Source: Cladobotryum mycophilum (taxonomy: Eukaryota; Ascomycota; Sordariomycetes; Hypocreales; Hypocreaceae). Taken from it: DNA of 64,000 nt. Positions 45,001 through 55,300 of this stretch are shown in pieces; position 1 is the stretch's first letter, and the number at the start of each line of letters is the position of its first letter. The stretch spans positions 1,860,001 to 1,924,000 of the forward strand of contig JAVFKD010000004.1 in the NCBI GenBank assembly GCA_036429605.1, given 5' to 3'. The position numbers and the translations under genes were made by a program. The notes under the pieces were generated by a model. The model saw only the letters and a list, made by a program, of their open reading frames with translations. It was not told the origin of the DNA and did no database searches.

Positions 45001-46490
45001 CCGACCTGGTAGGCAGAGCGCTTGGAAGTGCCGCGCTTGCTCTCCTTGAAGGCGACCTGGAAGTCGTCGTAGACGGGCTTCTCCTGCTCCAGGTTGCTCT
45101 TGTACTCGGCAATCTCCTGCTCGATCAGCTTCTGGAAGGGAGACTGCCTGAAGGACTCGACCAGGGTGTCCGGGCTGTGGGGTGCGTTGGCGGCCGATCT
45201 CCCGGGGGCATACTCGCGCTCGAATTCGTCGGTGCAGCCGGTGACGTAGTCGGGGGTGGTCTGTCGTGGTCGAGGGGCGAAACCGAGGCCCTCGAAATAG
45301 GCTCGCACGTCCTTGGCGGGGCCGTAGAATACCTGACGCCCTTCGTCGATGACCATGACCTTATCGAAAAGCTTGTAGATGTTCTCGGAGGCCTGGTACA
45401 GGGACACAAACGTCGTGGTCTTGTAGAGGTTGGTCTGGATGCGCAGACACTTGACGAAATCGAGGGCGGTGCTGGCGTCGAGACCTCGGGTGCTGTTGTC
45501 CCAGGACAGGATGCAGGCGTTGGTGATCATCATCTCCGCGATGGAGACTCGCTTCCTCTCGCCGCCAGAGACGCCGCGCACAAAGGCGTCGCCGACAATG
45601 GTCTTTCTCGTGTGCTCAATGTTGAACATCTTGAGGAGAAGGGTGACGATGTGCTCCTTGAACTCGGTTCGGGACATGTTGCCCGGTCGCTTGGCGGGCA
45701 TCTTGACGTCCAGAGCGAAACCCAGCGTTTGCTCTACGGTGAGGGTCGGGTGGTGCATGTCGTCCTCGGCATTGTACACGGCCTCGCTTCGGTACTTGTT
45801 AAACTCCTGGGCGGTCCACGGTCCGTAAAAGACGTCGCCGGTGATGCTGGTGTAGCCGTATCGCTGGTTGGCAATGGTCTTGAGGAAGGTGGTGCAGCCA
45901 GAGCCAGGTTTTCCGAGCACCAGGACCATCTCTCCGGGCTTGCAGACGCCCTGGAAGTTGTCGAGCAGAGTGGCCTCCTTGGCCTTTGGTGCCAGGCCCA
46001 GTAGGCCCTTGAGGGGAGTCCAGTAGTCGATGGTGTCGATAAAGGCGTTGGGGAAGGTCTTGACAAAGTTGGTAAGACCGCCGATGCCCTTGACGGTCAA
46101 TCCATCCCACATGGCACCGATGTGCTTGGAGCGAATGCCGACTTCGCGAGCAGCCTCCTGGTCGCCCCGCAAGGCAGCTTCGAGGTCAAACAGAGAGCCA
46201 TCGTCGGAATTTGTGGACGCACCGGCGCCCCCTTTTTCGGGATCGTTGGTGTTGAATCTGCTTTGTCTGCGACTGGCGCGAGAGACACCGGTAAACTCTC
46301 GCTGCAGTTCCTGGAACTCGGCTTGGGCTTGCTGGATGGAGACGCCCGTTTGCACCTCCTCGTCTTCTACCCGAGTGGAAATTGAGGTGGAGGATCGAGA
46401 GAGCTGTTGCAGATGCTCTACGTCGGCCGACTTGGAATGAGCCGTGCTAGGCACCGAGTCCTCTTTCGGGGGAAGTCGTCCCCCCGACAT
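42004..46490 (-). CDS. PDR-type (ABCG) full-size ABC transporter (1472 aa, 2 exons)
   Basis: Exons 42102-46490 and 42004-42033. The last intron (68 nt, donor GTACGT, branch ACTAAC, acceptor GCAG) replaces a stop-bearing read-through end by a 9-residue tail, SRFVNYNKR. Order NBD-TMD-NBD-TMD. NBD1 has the PDR-typical degenerate Walker A GKPGSGCTT (193-201, Cys for Lys), signature VSGGERKR (307-314) and Walker B SWDNSTRGLD (329-338). NBD2 has a canonical Walker A GASGAGKTT (880-888), degenerate signature LTVEQRKR (985-992) and Walker B LLLFLDEPTSGLD (1005-1017). Twelve membrane helices and Cys-bearing extracellular loops fit. This family exports azoles, plant or microbial toxins and lipids across the plasma membrane. 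Codon use is strongly GC3-biased, which creates long antisense ORFs. A long gene-free upstream region may hold stress-responsive control. Confidence 0.95.
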
Positions 46491-47083
46491 GATGGCGGTT
46501 ACTGTGGAGGCGATTCTTGTCGTTGATGTGTTATGTTCCCGATAGCAAGAATGGGTGAATATAGGGATGAAAGCGCCTACAATGAGAAGCTCGGGAGCTC
46601 TCTCACGTCGCCAAAGTGTAGGTCGATGATGATGTAGAATGAGTTATCGAGAAAGGGTAGCAAAGAGAGAGGAAGAAAGAAGAATTAAGATTAATTTATT
46701 GTAGGATAAAGGGAAGAAGATATCTGATTGACGCTTGAGGAGTGAAGAGGTGGGTTGATAGGCCAATGGAGGAAGAAGTGGAGCGGCCAACCGTTGACAG
46801 CTGGCGGTGTGCCTGTGTTTCCACCACGAATACAACGGAAGTGAATTGGCAGTAAAAGGCGACAAGCAATGTCTCCTTTTATGAAAAGAGGTTTCGTTTG
46901 TTGTCTATTAACTCCGGACGCGAAAAGGAAGTCAATCAAGAGTGGATTCGCATGCATGTGTATGTATGTGTGTGAGATTTGGGGAAGGGATAGAGAGAGA
47001 ACCAACACACGTATAAGCTTGGCACAGCTGCAAGTGGATGGCGGGACGGGCCAGGACAGATACCTTTGTCTAGGAGTGTTGGC

Positions 47084-47084
47084 C

Positions 47085-47132
<48 letters not shown>
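47084..47132. repeat. (CTGT)12 microsatellite
   Basis: About twelve uninterrupted CTGT units, about 600 bases upstream of the ABC transporter start codon, the longest perfect microsatellite in the window. Confidence 0.95.
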
Positions 47133-48870
47133 CCTTGTTTAAGAGAGGGAAGGAGGAGGAATAATGAACCTGAGAAAGGATTAAAGCCAACCAGCTGGAA
47201 GAACCAGGGGATCTATCACTTTAATAATGAATGAATGAATGAATTGCCGAGACGCATGGAGAAGAAGGATGGGAACCTAGGGGGAGGGGAGGGGTGTGTG
47301 TGATAGGAAAATAAAGAACAAAAAAGAAAGATAAGGTACAAGAATATTGTTTAGGCAATTTGCAGAGAGAGAGAAAAAGATCCGCCCAACATTCCCGCCG
47401 CCATTTTGAATGCCCATTACCAATTACCAAGCCAGCCTCTTGGAGGGAGAGAGCAACACGAAGGAGGAGGGAGACGAGAGGCACGAGCACGAGCACGCAA
47501 AACCCACATGGCTTCGTCTTGGCCGGGCCCCTGTGCTGCTGTGGGAACAAGCAAACCCAAGACATTGGATGGAGGAGAAGGACTCAGAAGAGGGTCTCAA
47601 AAGAGGGTCTCCCTACCCATCCATACATCCATACAGAGTAAAGACCGAATACAGTAGCCGGAGCTAGAAGACTTCGGCGCAGGTCGCCTTAAACCCGGGT
47701 GCGCGGCTCCGGATCCACCCACTCGCTCGCCTCTTTGTGTTGTTGGTGGTTGTTTGTTTTCGATGAGGTGCCAGGTGCACAAAATTATTAGTAACTGGGC
47801 TGGGCTGGCTGTTGGGGTCGGGATGCATGCAGAGCAGAGGAAGGGATAAGAGAAGGGGGGGAGCATGGCGCAGGACCAGCAAATCGTATACCGGGAAGAA
47901 ACAGCCCTGCCTGCCTCTTAAGTCCAGTCCAATACAGACAAACTGCGACGGCTGCAGTTGCGCACACCCATTTGCTTTGGTTGACATTATTCATGTCTGT
48001 ACATACACAGTCCTGCATTACGTACCGTACGGTAATAGGTATGCACAAATGCCGTCCTGCAACGTCTTTACAGCTGGCGTATCAATGGCCATGGATGGCT
48101 CAGTGTGTGCATGAAGCCATCACCAAAATAAAACAAAAAAAGTGTGGAACCCGATGGGGCTAAATTTTTTATTAGTCCCCCATGTACACGAACCCCGTCA
48201 CCGTATATTATGACTCCTTCGGTATGACTACTAGTCCAGGAAACAAAAAAAAAAAAAATATGGTTCAAGGTCTTACCATGCTCCTGGTAACTTGGGAGGA
48301 GAAGCCGATGTTTCTCTTACAAATAGGATTTTGTTTTTTTCCCCTTCCCTCCCTTCGCCTTGTCACGCTTGCATGAAAAAGAAAAGGAATGAAACAAGAG
48401 AGGACAAGACAAGACAGGAAAATTTTGTAGGACGGGCCCTAGAAAGGAAGAGGCAAGTGATTTGTCGATATCTTTGTCAGGGGAGTGGGTCTTGATGTGT
48501 GAGAACGACTCAATCTAAACGAAACTCCACAGCCCCAGTGTTTCTTTGTTTTTGTCGATGTTGGAAGGAGTCGGTACCTAGGTACGTAGCAGTCTATAGT
48601 CTGTGAATTGGCTATGATATAATCCATCTACTGCGACCAATCGTCAAAATGTCATGATTATGCAAGTTCGGCTGTAAGATTACATGTCTCCTCCTCTTCC
48701 TTCTCTCCTCTCCCTATACCAACCTCACTGTATTGACATTGCTCAATATTTTCCGTCAAAAAAGGCCTGATGGATCAATTGGGGTCTGTGACATGTCAAG
48801 CCATGCCGCAACAGCTGTTAGCCGCTTCTCCACCATGACATGGGTTGTTTGTTCAGCAGCAGCAAGGGGG

Positions 48871-48893
48871 CTTGAACTTGAACTTGAACTTGA
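48871..48893. repeat. (CTTGAA)n hexamer repeat
   Basis: Three full CTTGAA units and a partial fourth in gene-free DNA. Confidence 0.85.
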
Positions 48894-49000
48894 CTCCCCC
48901 AGCCCAGCTTTTTCTCTCTCTCCCCTTCCTGTGCTGAAACAAACTCTGCAGCTCTCTCTACAAAGAGGTTCTGTGGCTTTCCAATGGATGAATGTCTCAA

Positions 49001-49020
49001 CACACACACACACACACACA
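49001..49020. repeat. (CA)10 microsatellite
   Basis: Ten uninterrupted CA units in gene-free DNA. Confidence 0.9.
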
Positions 49021-49357
49021 CCACACGGCCCGGGAAAACCAGGGCTCGAACTGCACGGCGGCGGCTCGGCCAGCCCACCCCGGAGACAAGTCGCAAGGAG
49101 GGCGCATCCATGTGTTTTTTACCGAAGTTGTAGCGACGTTTGGGCCATCATCCCGGGATTGTTTTGTGAGACATGCATAATCTTCTCCGGCGAGGCGAGA
49201 CAGAGAGCGAGAGACCCCGGAAGAGCTGGCTCGTATACCTAATAATTCACTCTATAGCATCAATCATACCTACAACAATAACAACTATTAGAACTGTAGC
49301 ATCAAACCATTACCAAGCGGCAATGCAAAACAACAGTTTCTTACCCAGATAGTGGAT

Positions 49358-49393
49358 CATAATAATAATCATAATCATAATCATAATCATAAT
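49358..49393. repeat. ATAATC/AAT repeat tract
   Basis: AAT units passing into four copies of a hexamer of type ATAATC. Confidence 0.85.
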
Positions 49394-49500
49394 TCTACTA
49401 TTAATCTTTTTTAGATCAATCACCCAAAATGGCAAAAAAAACATGATAGTGGGCTCTCGTTCCGTAAACGAATGCACGCCGAATGACTGTTCTCATTTAG

Positions 49501-49513
49501 CCCCCCCCCCCCC
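49501..49513. repeat. C13 homopolymer followed by CTC repeats
   Basis: Thirteen C, then TCTTCT and several CTC units; pyrimidine-only for about 50 bases. Confidence 0.85.
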
Positions 49514-50252
49514 TCTTCTCCTCCTCCTCCTCATCTTCGTCTCCTTGGCATTTTGCGGTCAAAGAGCGGAACTTTTTCTTCCGCATTAATAATCCCACTT
49601 TATTCTAGAGTATCACGCTCAAAAGAGGTATACTCACTATCAAAGATGGTGTGTCGAAATAACGAAATACTGGCCGTTTCCCACTTTTTTTGTGTGGTTT
49701 TGTTTCATCACCTCCGCTTACTACGCGGTGGTTTTTTGTCTCTTTTTTTTGGGTGTCTTCTTTTATGCTTCCCTTGACGATAGTATGGGGTAACGTTGAT
49801 CAGGTACCCGACGATTATCTGTTCACGGTCGCGTGAATGCTTACTGAACATGATCAGTATCTCTCAAAGTCCCACATCTCATAACAACTGCTCAATAAGT
49901 TCACTCAATCAATATTGATTTCCAATGTTTGCTTTGTAACCAAATTCCGACACCATCAAGCAAACATCCAACAATCCTCCAACCCTCCAAATTAACTCGT
50001 GTCACGAACCAACAACCCCCCCCAAAAAATGATGCCCAACCAATAACGAACTCACTGCCGAAACAAATTCTCCAAGAGCTAAACATTTCTCGTTAAATTA
50101 CCTCCCACACCAAAACCAGCTTATTTCCGCAAACCACGCGCTTGGTTCGGTTCATCTTCGGATCATGCTCGGTCATCGCCAAGACTTCAGGCAATTCCCC
50201 CTCTCAGTGTTTTGTTTGTTCGTTCCAGTTCCGTTCCATTGAGAACCACCCA

Positions 50253-50272
50253 CTCTCTCTCTCTCTCTCTCT
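50253..50272. repeat. (CT)10 microsatellite
   Basis: Ten uninterrupted CT units in gene-free DNA. Confidence 0.9.
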
Positions 50273-51120
50273 TTCTCTTCATGTGATTATCAATCATTCC
50301 CCCCAACAATCACCACATCTGTCACGGAGCAAACAACAGGTGGGACCGTGCGAACAATGGACAATTACCCCTTTTAGCCATGACAGATTCCGCATACGCC
50401 CCCCTCTAAGCGGGATCTGATACATTCACTGTAGATCCTCTGATGGGTGGAGTCAAAGCCCGAGGACGGGCCTCATGGGGGCCTCGTGGCAGCAGCAGCA
50501 GCAGCAGGGCATTAATCTAAACCTCTTGATAGAAATTGCATCACTACCAAACATGCTCAAGATTGCGGAATCTGCTAATCGCGGGAACCTTGGGCCTCCC
50601 TCCATTGTCGATTTCACCTATAGGATCCCGGCTATGTTGTCATGTCATCATTGCATTCAGCACCCCACTCCTTACATCTGCAATGTTGACAACGCCAGGC
50701 AGCAAGCCTTGATGACAAACGCTCAACTGGGCATCTCCCGGCTTAGAAATCCATGCCCGGTCCGGTTACATTCACCGGCCGCCCCAAATCTATACCTGTC
50801 CGGGCCGGGTGCACACTTCAGCCGTGTGAATCTGTGATACCCGTGGTTGTCCTGCGTCCGCCATCACATTTTCCCAGTGATACTGTGTGCAAACAGAAGT
50901 CTCCATGTTGACTTGTAACCCCCCAAAAAACTAACCCAGCCCCCCTTCGTACCACATGAAAGAAATGACCTGCCTTCAAATGCCATTTCCCGTTGAACGA
51001 CTTCTTCAAGCTCCGAGCGGCTACCAATGTTGTGCTCAGGGGGGACTGACTTTTTCAGCACCCAATAATATGATAGGCTACCTGCAGTTCATGTATCCTC
51101 CACAGTAAAAAGCCATCCCA

Positions 51121-52317
51121 TCACAACTTCTCAAACAGGTACAGTTCCACCGTCTGCGCATCCGCGCCTAGCACGGGCAGCGACAGTATCTCCTTATCCA
51201 GCGTGTTCCACCCCTCGCCTGACAGCAGGTCGAGCACCTCCCTTTCTGATTCGTGCCGGTTCTTCGTAGCCAGAAACACCTTGGTAGACACCCGTTCGTC
51301 CTGTGAGGCGTGCCCTTGGTTTGACCTGTGTAACGCAGACAGCGTCTCGACCAGCGCGGGAAGCGTGTCAGTGTTGTATGTACAATCGGCCAGCATGATC
51401 ATGTCCCAGCGCCGGCTCTGCGCTTCTGGTCCAAAGTGACCCCTTCGGCCGTCTTGCCAGTCCAAGTTCTCGTACAGCAGCTCGACGGGAGCGCCGCCGG
51501 ATGGACGGCTTTGCAAGCGAGTCATGTTTGCCCTGGTCCGGCGCTCAGCGTCTTCGAGGTCCGTCATCAGTATGGTGCACCTGTGACCCGGCGGGAGCTG
51601 CATCCGAGGGTAGATGGCAGCGAGACCGACCCCGAGGACACCGATGCCGCAGCCCAGCTCCAGCACGTTCAAGCGTTTCTGACCGGCCATCAAGTTTCTC
51701 AATCTCCCTAGACATGTTTGCTTCGCTGATTCTTGTGGCGGCAGAATGCAGGTGTTTGCCATTTTGCAGAATGCGACGACACCCCCATCCCAGATATGCC
51801 GCGCCATGCTCTCCCCGAGCTCCTCCTCGAATTCAACCACTGCATTTGCATCATTCGGATCACCCAGTGCCAGCCTCCGTGTCGCGACACCCACATTCGT
51901 ATTATCGTTGCCCAAGGCAAAGTATGCCGGCATCACCTGCCCCTCAGACTTGCCGCCAGGCAAGACACTTTCCATAACCTTGGTGACACCGCTCGCGGAC
52001 ATTACGCTTCTCGTGCTAACGCAAACCCGAACGGAGTCTCCGGATTTGAGATGCGCCTGCACTTTAGCAGATACATCTATTGTGGGCTTGAGGACCCGCA
52101 GTCCCGATCGCCAGATGATCTGGCCTGGCCCTGCCAAGACGTATATCATGGACCCTTCGCTGGATGACACTTCGGCGTATACCATCAGTTCAACAGGGGC
52201 ATCTGGAAGGAAATAGAAGTCGGAGAGGTCCGTATTGATCGTAAGAACGAGTTCCAGCAAGAGTCTCTTCCCTGATCGGGTCAGAGCAGGCGCCCTAAGG
52301 AACCGAATGTAGTGCAT
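51121..52317 (-). CDS. METTL21-like SAM-dependent methyltransferase (398 aa)
   Basis: Single exon from ATG 52317. The C-terminal half is a class I methyltransferase of the lysine methyltransferase (Methyltransf_16) type: the entry motif HIWDGGVV (174-181), the SAM-binding glycine motif LELGCGIGVLG (219-229), an acidic MTDLEDAE at the end of strand 2 (251-258), and ADCTYNTDTLPAL (310-322), which replaces the DxxY motif of the family in the expected place. The N-terminal 160 residues are a beta-rich extension with no recognised domain. Relatives methylate translation factors or chaperones on lysine; the target here is unknown. Fungal members of this longer form are widespread but unnamed. Confidence 0.85.
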   Translation of the reverse strand: MHYIRFLRAPALTRSGKRLLLELVLTINTDLSDFYFLPDAPVELMVYAEVSSSEGSMIYVLAGPGQIIWRSGLRVLKPTIDVSAKVQAHLKSGDSVRVCVSTRSVMSASGVTKVMESVLPGGKSEGQVMPAYFALGNDNTNVGVATRRLALGDPNDANAVVEFEEELGESMARHIWDGGVVAFCKMANTCILPPQESAKQTCLGRLRNLMAGQKRLNVLELGCGIGVLGVGLAAIYPRMQLPPGHRCTILMTDLEDAERRTRANMTRLQSRPSGGAPVELLYENLDWQDGRRGHFGPEAQSRRWDMIMLADCTYNTDTLPALVETLSALHRSNQGHASQDERVSTKVFLATKNRHESEREVLDLLSGEGWNTLDKEILSLPVLGADAQTVELYLFEKL

Positions 52318-55300
52318 CGTGTAGTATTAGAAAGAGCGTTATATGATGCGAATGGAGTCCAATAATGGCTTGAGCTAGTAAGTCTCTAAAACCGCACTTT
52401 ACTCTGTTGAAAAGTATCGATTAACGCTGTATGATTGAGTCTTTGTGAAGAGTAATTGTGAATTTTCACTCACACACATCAGAATTTATCTTGCTTAGTC
52501 ATCTCATTTGCTCAACGCTCATGCATCGAGGGTGACGATCAAGGGAAACACAATCTTTGGCTGGATATTGTTTTATTTTGTGAATATATATCCATGTATA
52601 TGGGAATTTGTCAATTTGCAGACTTTATAAATCAGGTGTATCGTAATTGTGAAGCCGTCATCCGTTGCATCGTTGACAAATGTCCGTTCCTCTGGCTTCT
52701 CAACACCATCACGAACTTCTTCATCATTCAACATAGAGAACACAAACGAGACAGAAAATTATGTCATTACGGATATAAACTAACCCTTCCAAAATCTCTC
52801 ATACTACCTAGGTATGCTATGTTGTTCCATGCTCCTTACCTGATAGCCAGAAATGTTCACAGGGAGACCAGTTTACTTGTTAAGCCTAGCAAGCCATCTG
52901 CGGTTCATCGTTTTCTTCCATTTTCTTAGATATTATATATTGTTAATTAGCTAAGTTAGAGAAATTACGCATACTTACATTATTGATTCCGAGTTCATGT
53001 TCATACATTCTGATGTTCGAAGGCTACTTCGTAAGAGCCAAGATCTACCCTGGAATATGAAATCTCGCCAACTGCTACACAATTCCTAGAATTATGCCAC
53101 TATGATGTATGAAATTTGGGTCTATAATATCTATAGATGTTTTTCTCTGTCTCGGCATTTGGATATGCCGTAATTCGTGTATTAGACTACAAAACTAAGA
53201 GCGGTTCATCACTCAAGCATCCCACAGTTTCCCCTTACAAGCTTGAATCGTAGACTACCTACTATCGAATATTCCACAAGGTATGCACTCAGTTGCATAA
53301 ATATGCTCGCACATGGGAGAACTTGGGTGATTGTTAGTCTACCAAACTCACGTGGCTTTTGAGAAACATGGAGCTTCCGACGCTCTCGCATGTTCGTGTT
53401 CATGAATCAAAAGCGCAACATACGCACTCCCAGCAAAGACATGAACAAGAAAGATTCGTTCAGAAATCCGCGCATTCTTAGTGTGAGCATCGGGTCCCGG
53501 TAAAGGATTGTAAGTAACGCATGCATCAAAGGCGGCTGGTAATCACCATGTTAAAAGGATGATGTAGCGTCATCGTCAAGATGAAATATCCATCTTCATT
53601 TACTTCCCTTGCTCAGAGCTAACGTAGACACAGGAGGTGAAAGTGGGTATCTTTCCTGAGTTGTATTTAGGTCATCGCGAGCAACTTGACTGGTATTCAT
53701 TTGTTGATAACTCCGACGAGAGGATACCGAACTGGCCACGTTGTGACTTTGCCTTACAATGTAGCAGATCATCTGTGGCTTGCAGTTGCCCCCAGTATAT
53801 GAGTGTTGATTCAAGGCATAGTGAGAGCTGTATACCACGATATCTCATTGTAAATCCAGCTTCCATCTTCAGGTAGCTAGCTATATAATCCCATCAGGCG
53901 AGAATTATCACACCATCAACTCTATCTAGGTGGAACAGGGAGGACGGCAACAGCAGTAAAGTATACACTCAACAGTCATTTAGTCGCTTCGAGTAACTTT
54001 ATAAGTAATCTTCAGGTATAAATAGTCAAGGCGATCAGTAGGGAGGCAAGATGTGACGAAATGTCCAAGAGCGCCGTGTTGGCTCATCCCGACTTTGGTC
54101 CTTGATACCCAGCTGATGAGCACTCAGGGAACATGGGACATTGTCTAAGCGGTTTATGGCTACCAGAAACTTCACTTGATCATGTCCGTTCTCTTTACTA
54201 GCCAGTAAAACTGGATACCGCAATGACTAGCAAATAAATGAGGACAGGGTTAGTGAGCCACCTCCACCATGCGCTGTACATCTCAGTAAACGTGCGACAA
54301 ATTCTTGATGGAATACTTATTCCGTACTTGATCAGGTGGAAATGAAGCTCATCATCCATAAAGTTCGCTTCTGCGGTGTATGCAATAGGACCATGTCGGT
54401 TTTGTGGGTAGATCTCTCTCTGATGGCAACATATACTACTGTCAACGCTTGTTCGCTGATGAGTTTTCTTCTATCTTCCAGGTCTGTATCATGGTTTCTA
54501 ATACCTAGTTGACCTTGCAGTTCCAAGCAGATTTTACGATTTTACACCAAGATCCGAGATGAAGATTCTTGTCGATGCCCACTCAACGCCTTGACAAAGA
54601 TAGGGGGATGGATGTGACCGTCGACGGTGGGTGTAATAAGTACAAGAGATACGTTGGCTCATTCATCATCTGTCGCTTTCAAGCTATGTAATTCGGGGTT
54701 TATAATAGCTCCTCCATTAAGAACTGGCTGTCAACTAGAAAATCTGGTGAGTAATTTGCCCTTCTTGAACATCTCTACGATTCACTAACGGACACCTTCT
54801 CGATACAATATCTATGACACTTGGTACGAATCTAGGCCATTCAGCCACAACCATGCCTTTATGAACCGTCTCTAACCACCTCTAAAGACCTCATCAAGGG
54901 AACACGGCCCTTGACAATATCAAGCCACACTTGAAACTCGGGCACTGTGTCATAGATACAGCCTCACTTCCGTCTTCTTCCGTTACTCAGATATCCTAGG
55001 AAAGCACCACCCGGGATCTTATGCACCATGCAGGCCCGCGGCGCCGACTCTTCGGTGCTCCACACCACCCGGTGCCACGTGCTGACCTGACCGGTCCCCC
55101 CGATGTTCCTGATCGTCACGGAGATGGGAACCGCACGTTTAACAAGGTTGATGACTCGGTGCCCCGGCCCCTTTTACTAACTAACATCCCGAGGCACAGC
55201 ATGCATACGATAGAAAGTGGGAGCTCTAGGCCCTCCGGGTCCGGGAAACGTGGATCCTCGCGCTCGTTTCCGGAATGTGAGATTGCATGAGATGGATCTG

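Larger units (their letters stand above)
46491..51120. other. Gene-free 4.6-kb region upstream of the ABC transporter
   Basis: No protein-coding gene is supported on either strand. The first part, read on the minus strand, is pyrimidine-rich and is presumably leader and promoter of the ABC transporter gene. Microsatellites are dense: (CTGT)12 at 47084, (ATGA)n at 47225-47243, (CTTGAA)n at 48871, (CA)10 at 49001, an ATAATC tract at 49358, a C13 run at 49501, and (CT)10 at 50253. A TACCTAGGTA palindrome is at 48575-48584. Confidence 0.6.

Noticed and set aside
42924..46004. Long plus-strand ORFs (406 and 599 codons, also 272 codons at 42045) opposite the ABC transporter
   Set aside because: They are antisense shadows created by the GC3-biased codons of the transporter; their peptides are low-complexity Gly/Glu/Val/Asp-rich and match no family.
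50475..50837. 120-codon plus-strand ORF with a poly-Gln start
   Set aside because: The Gln run is a CAG microsatellite; the rest shows no domain or splice-consistent extension.
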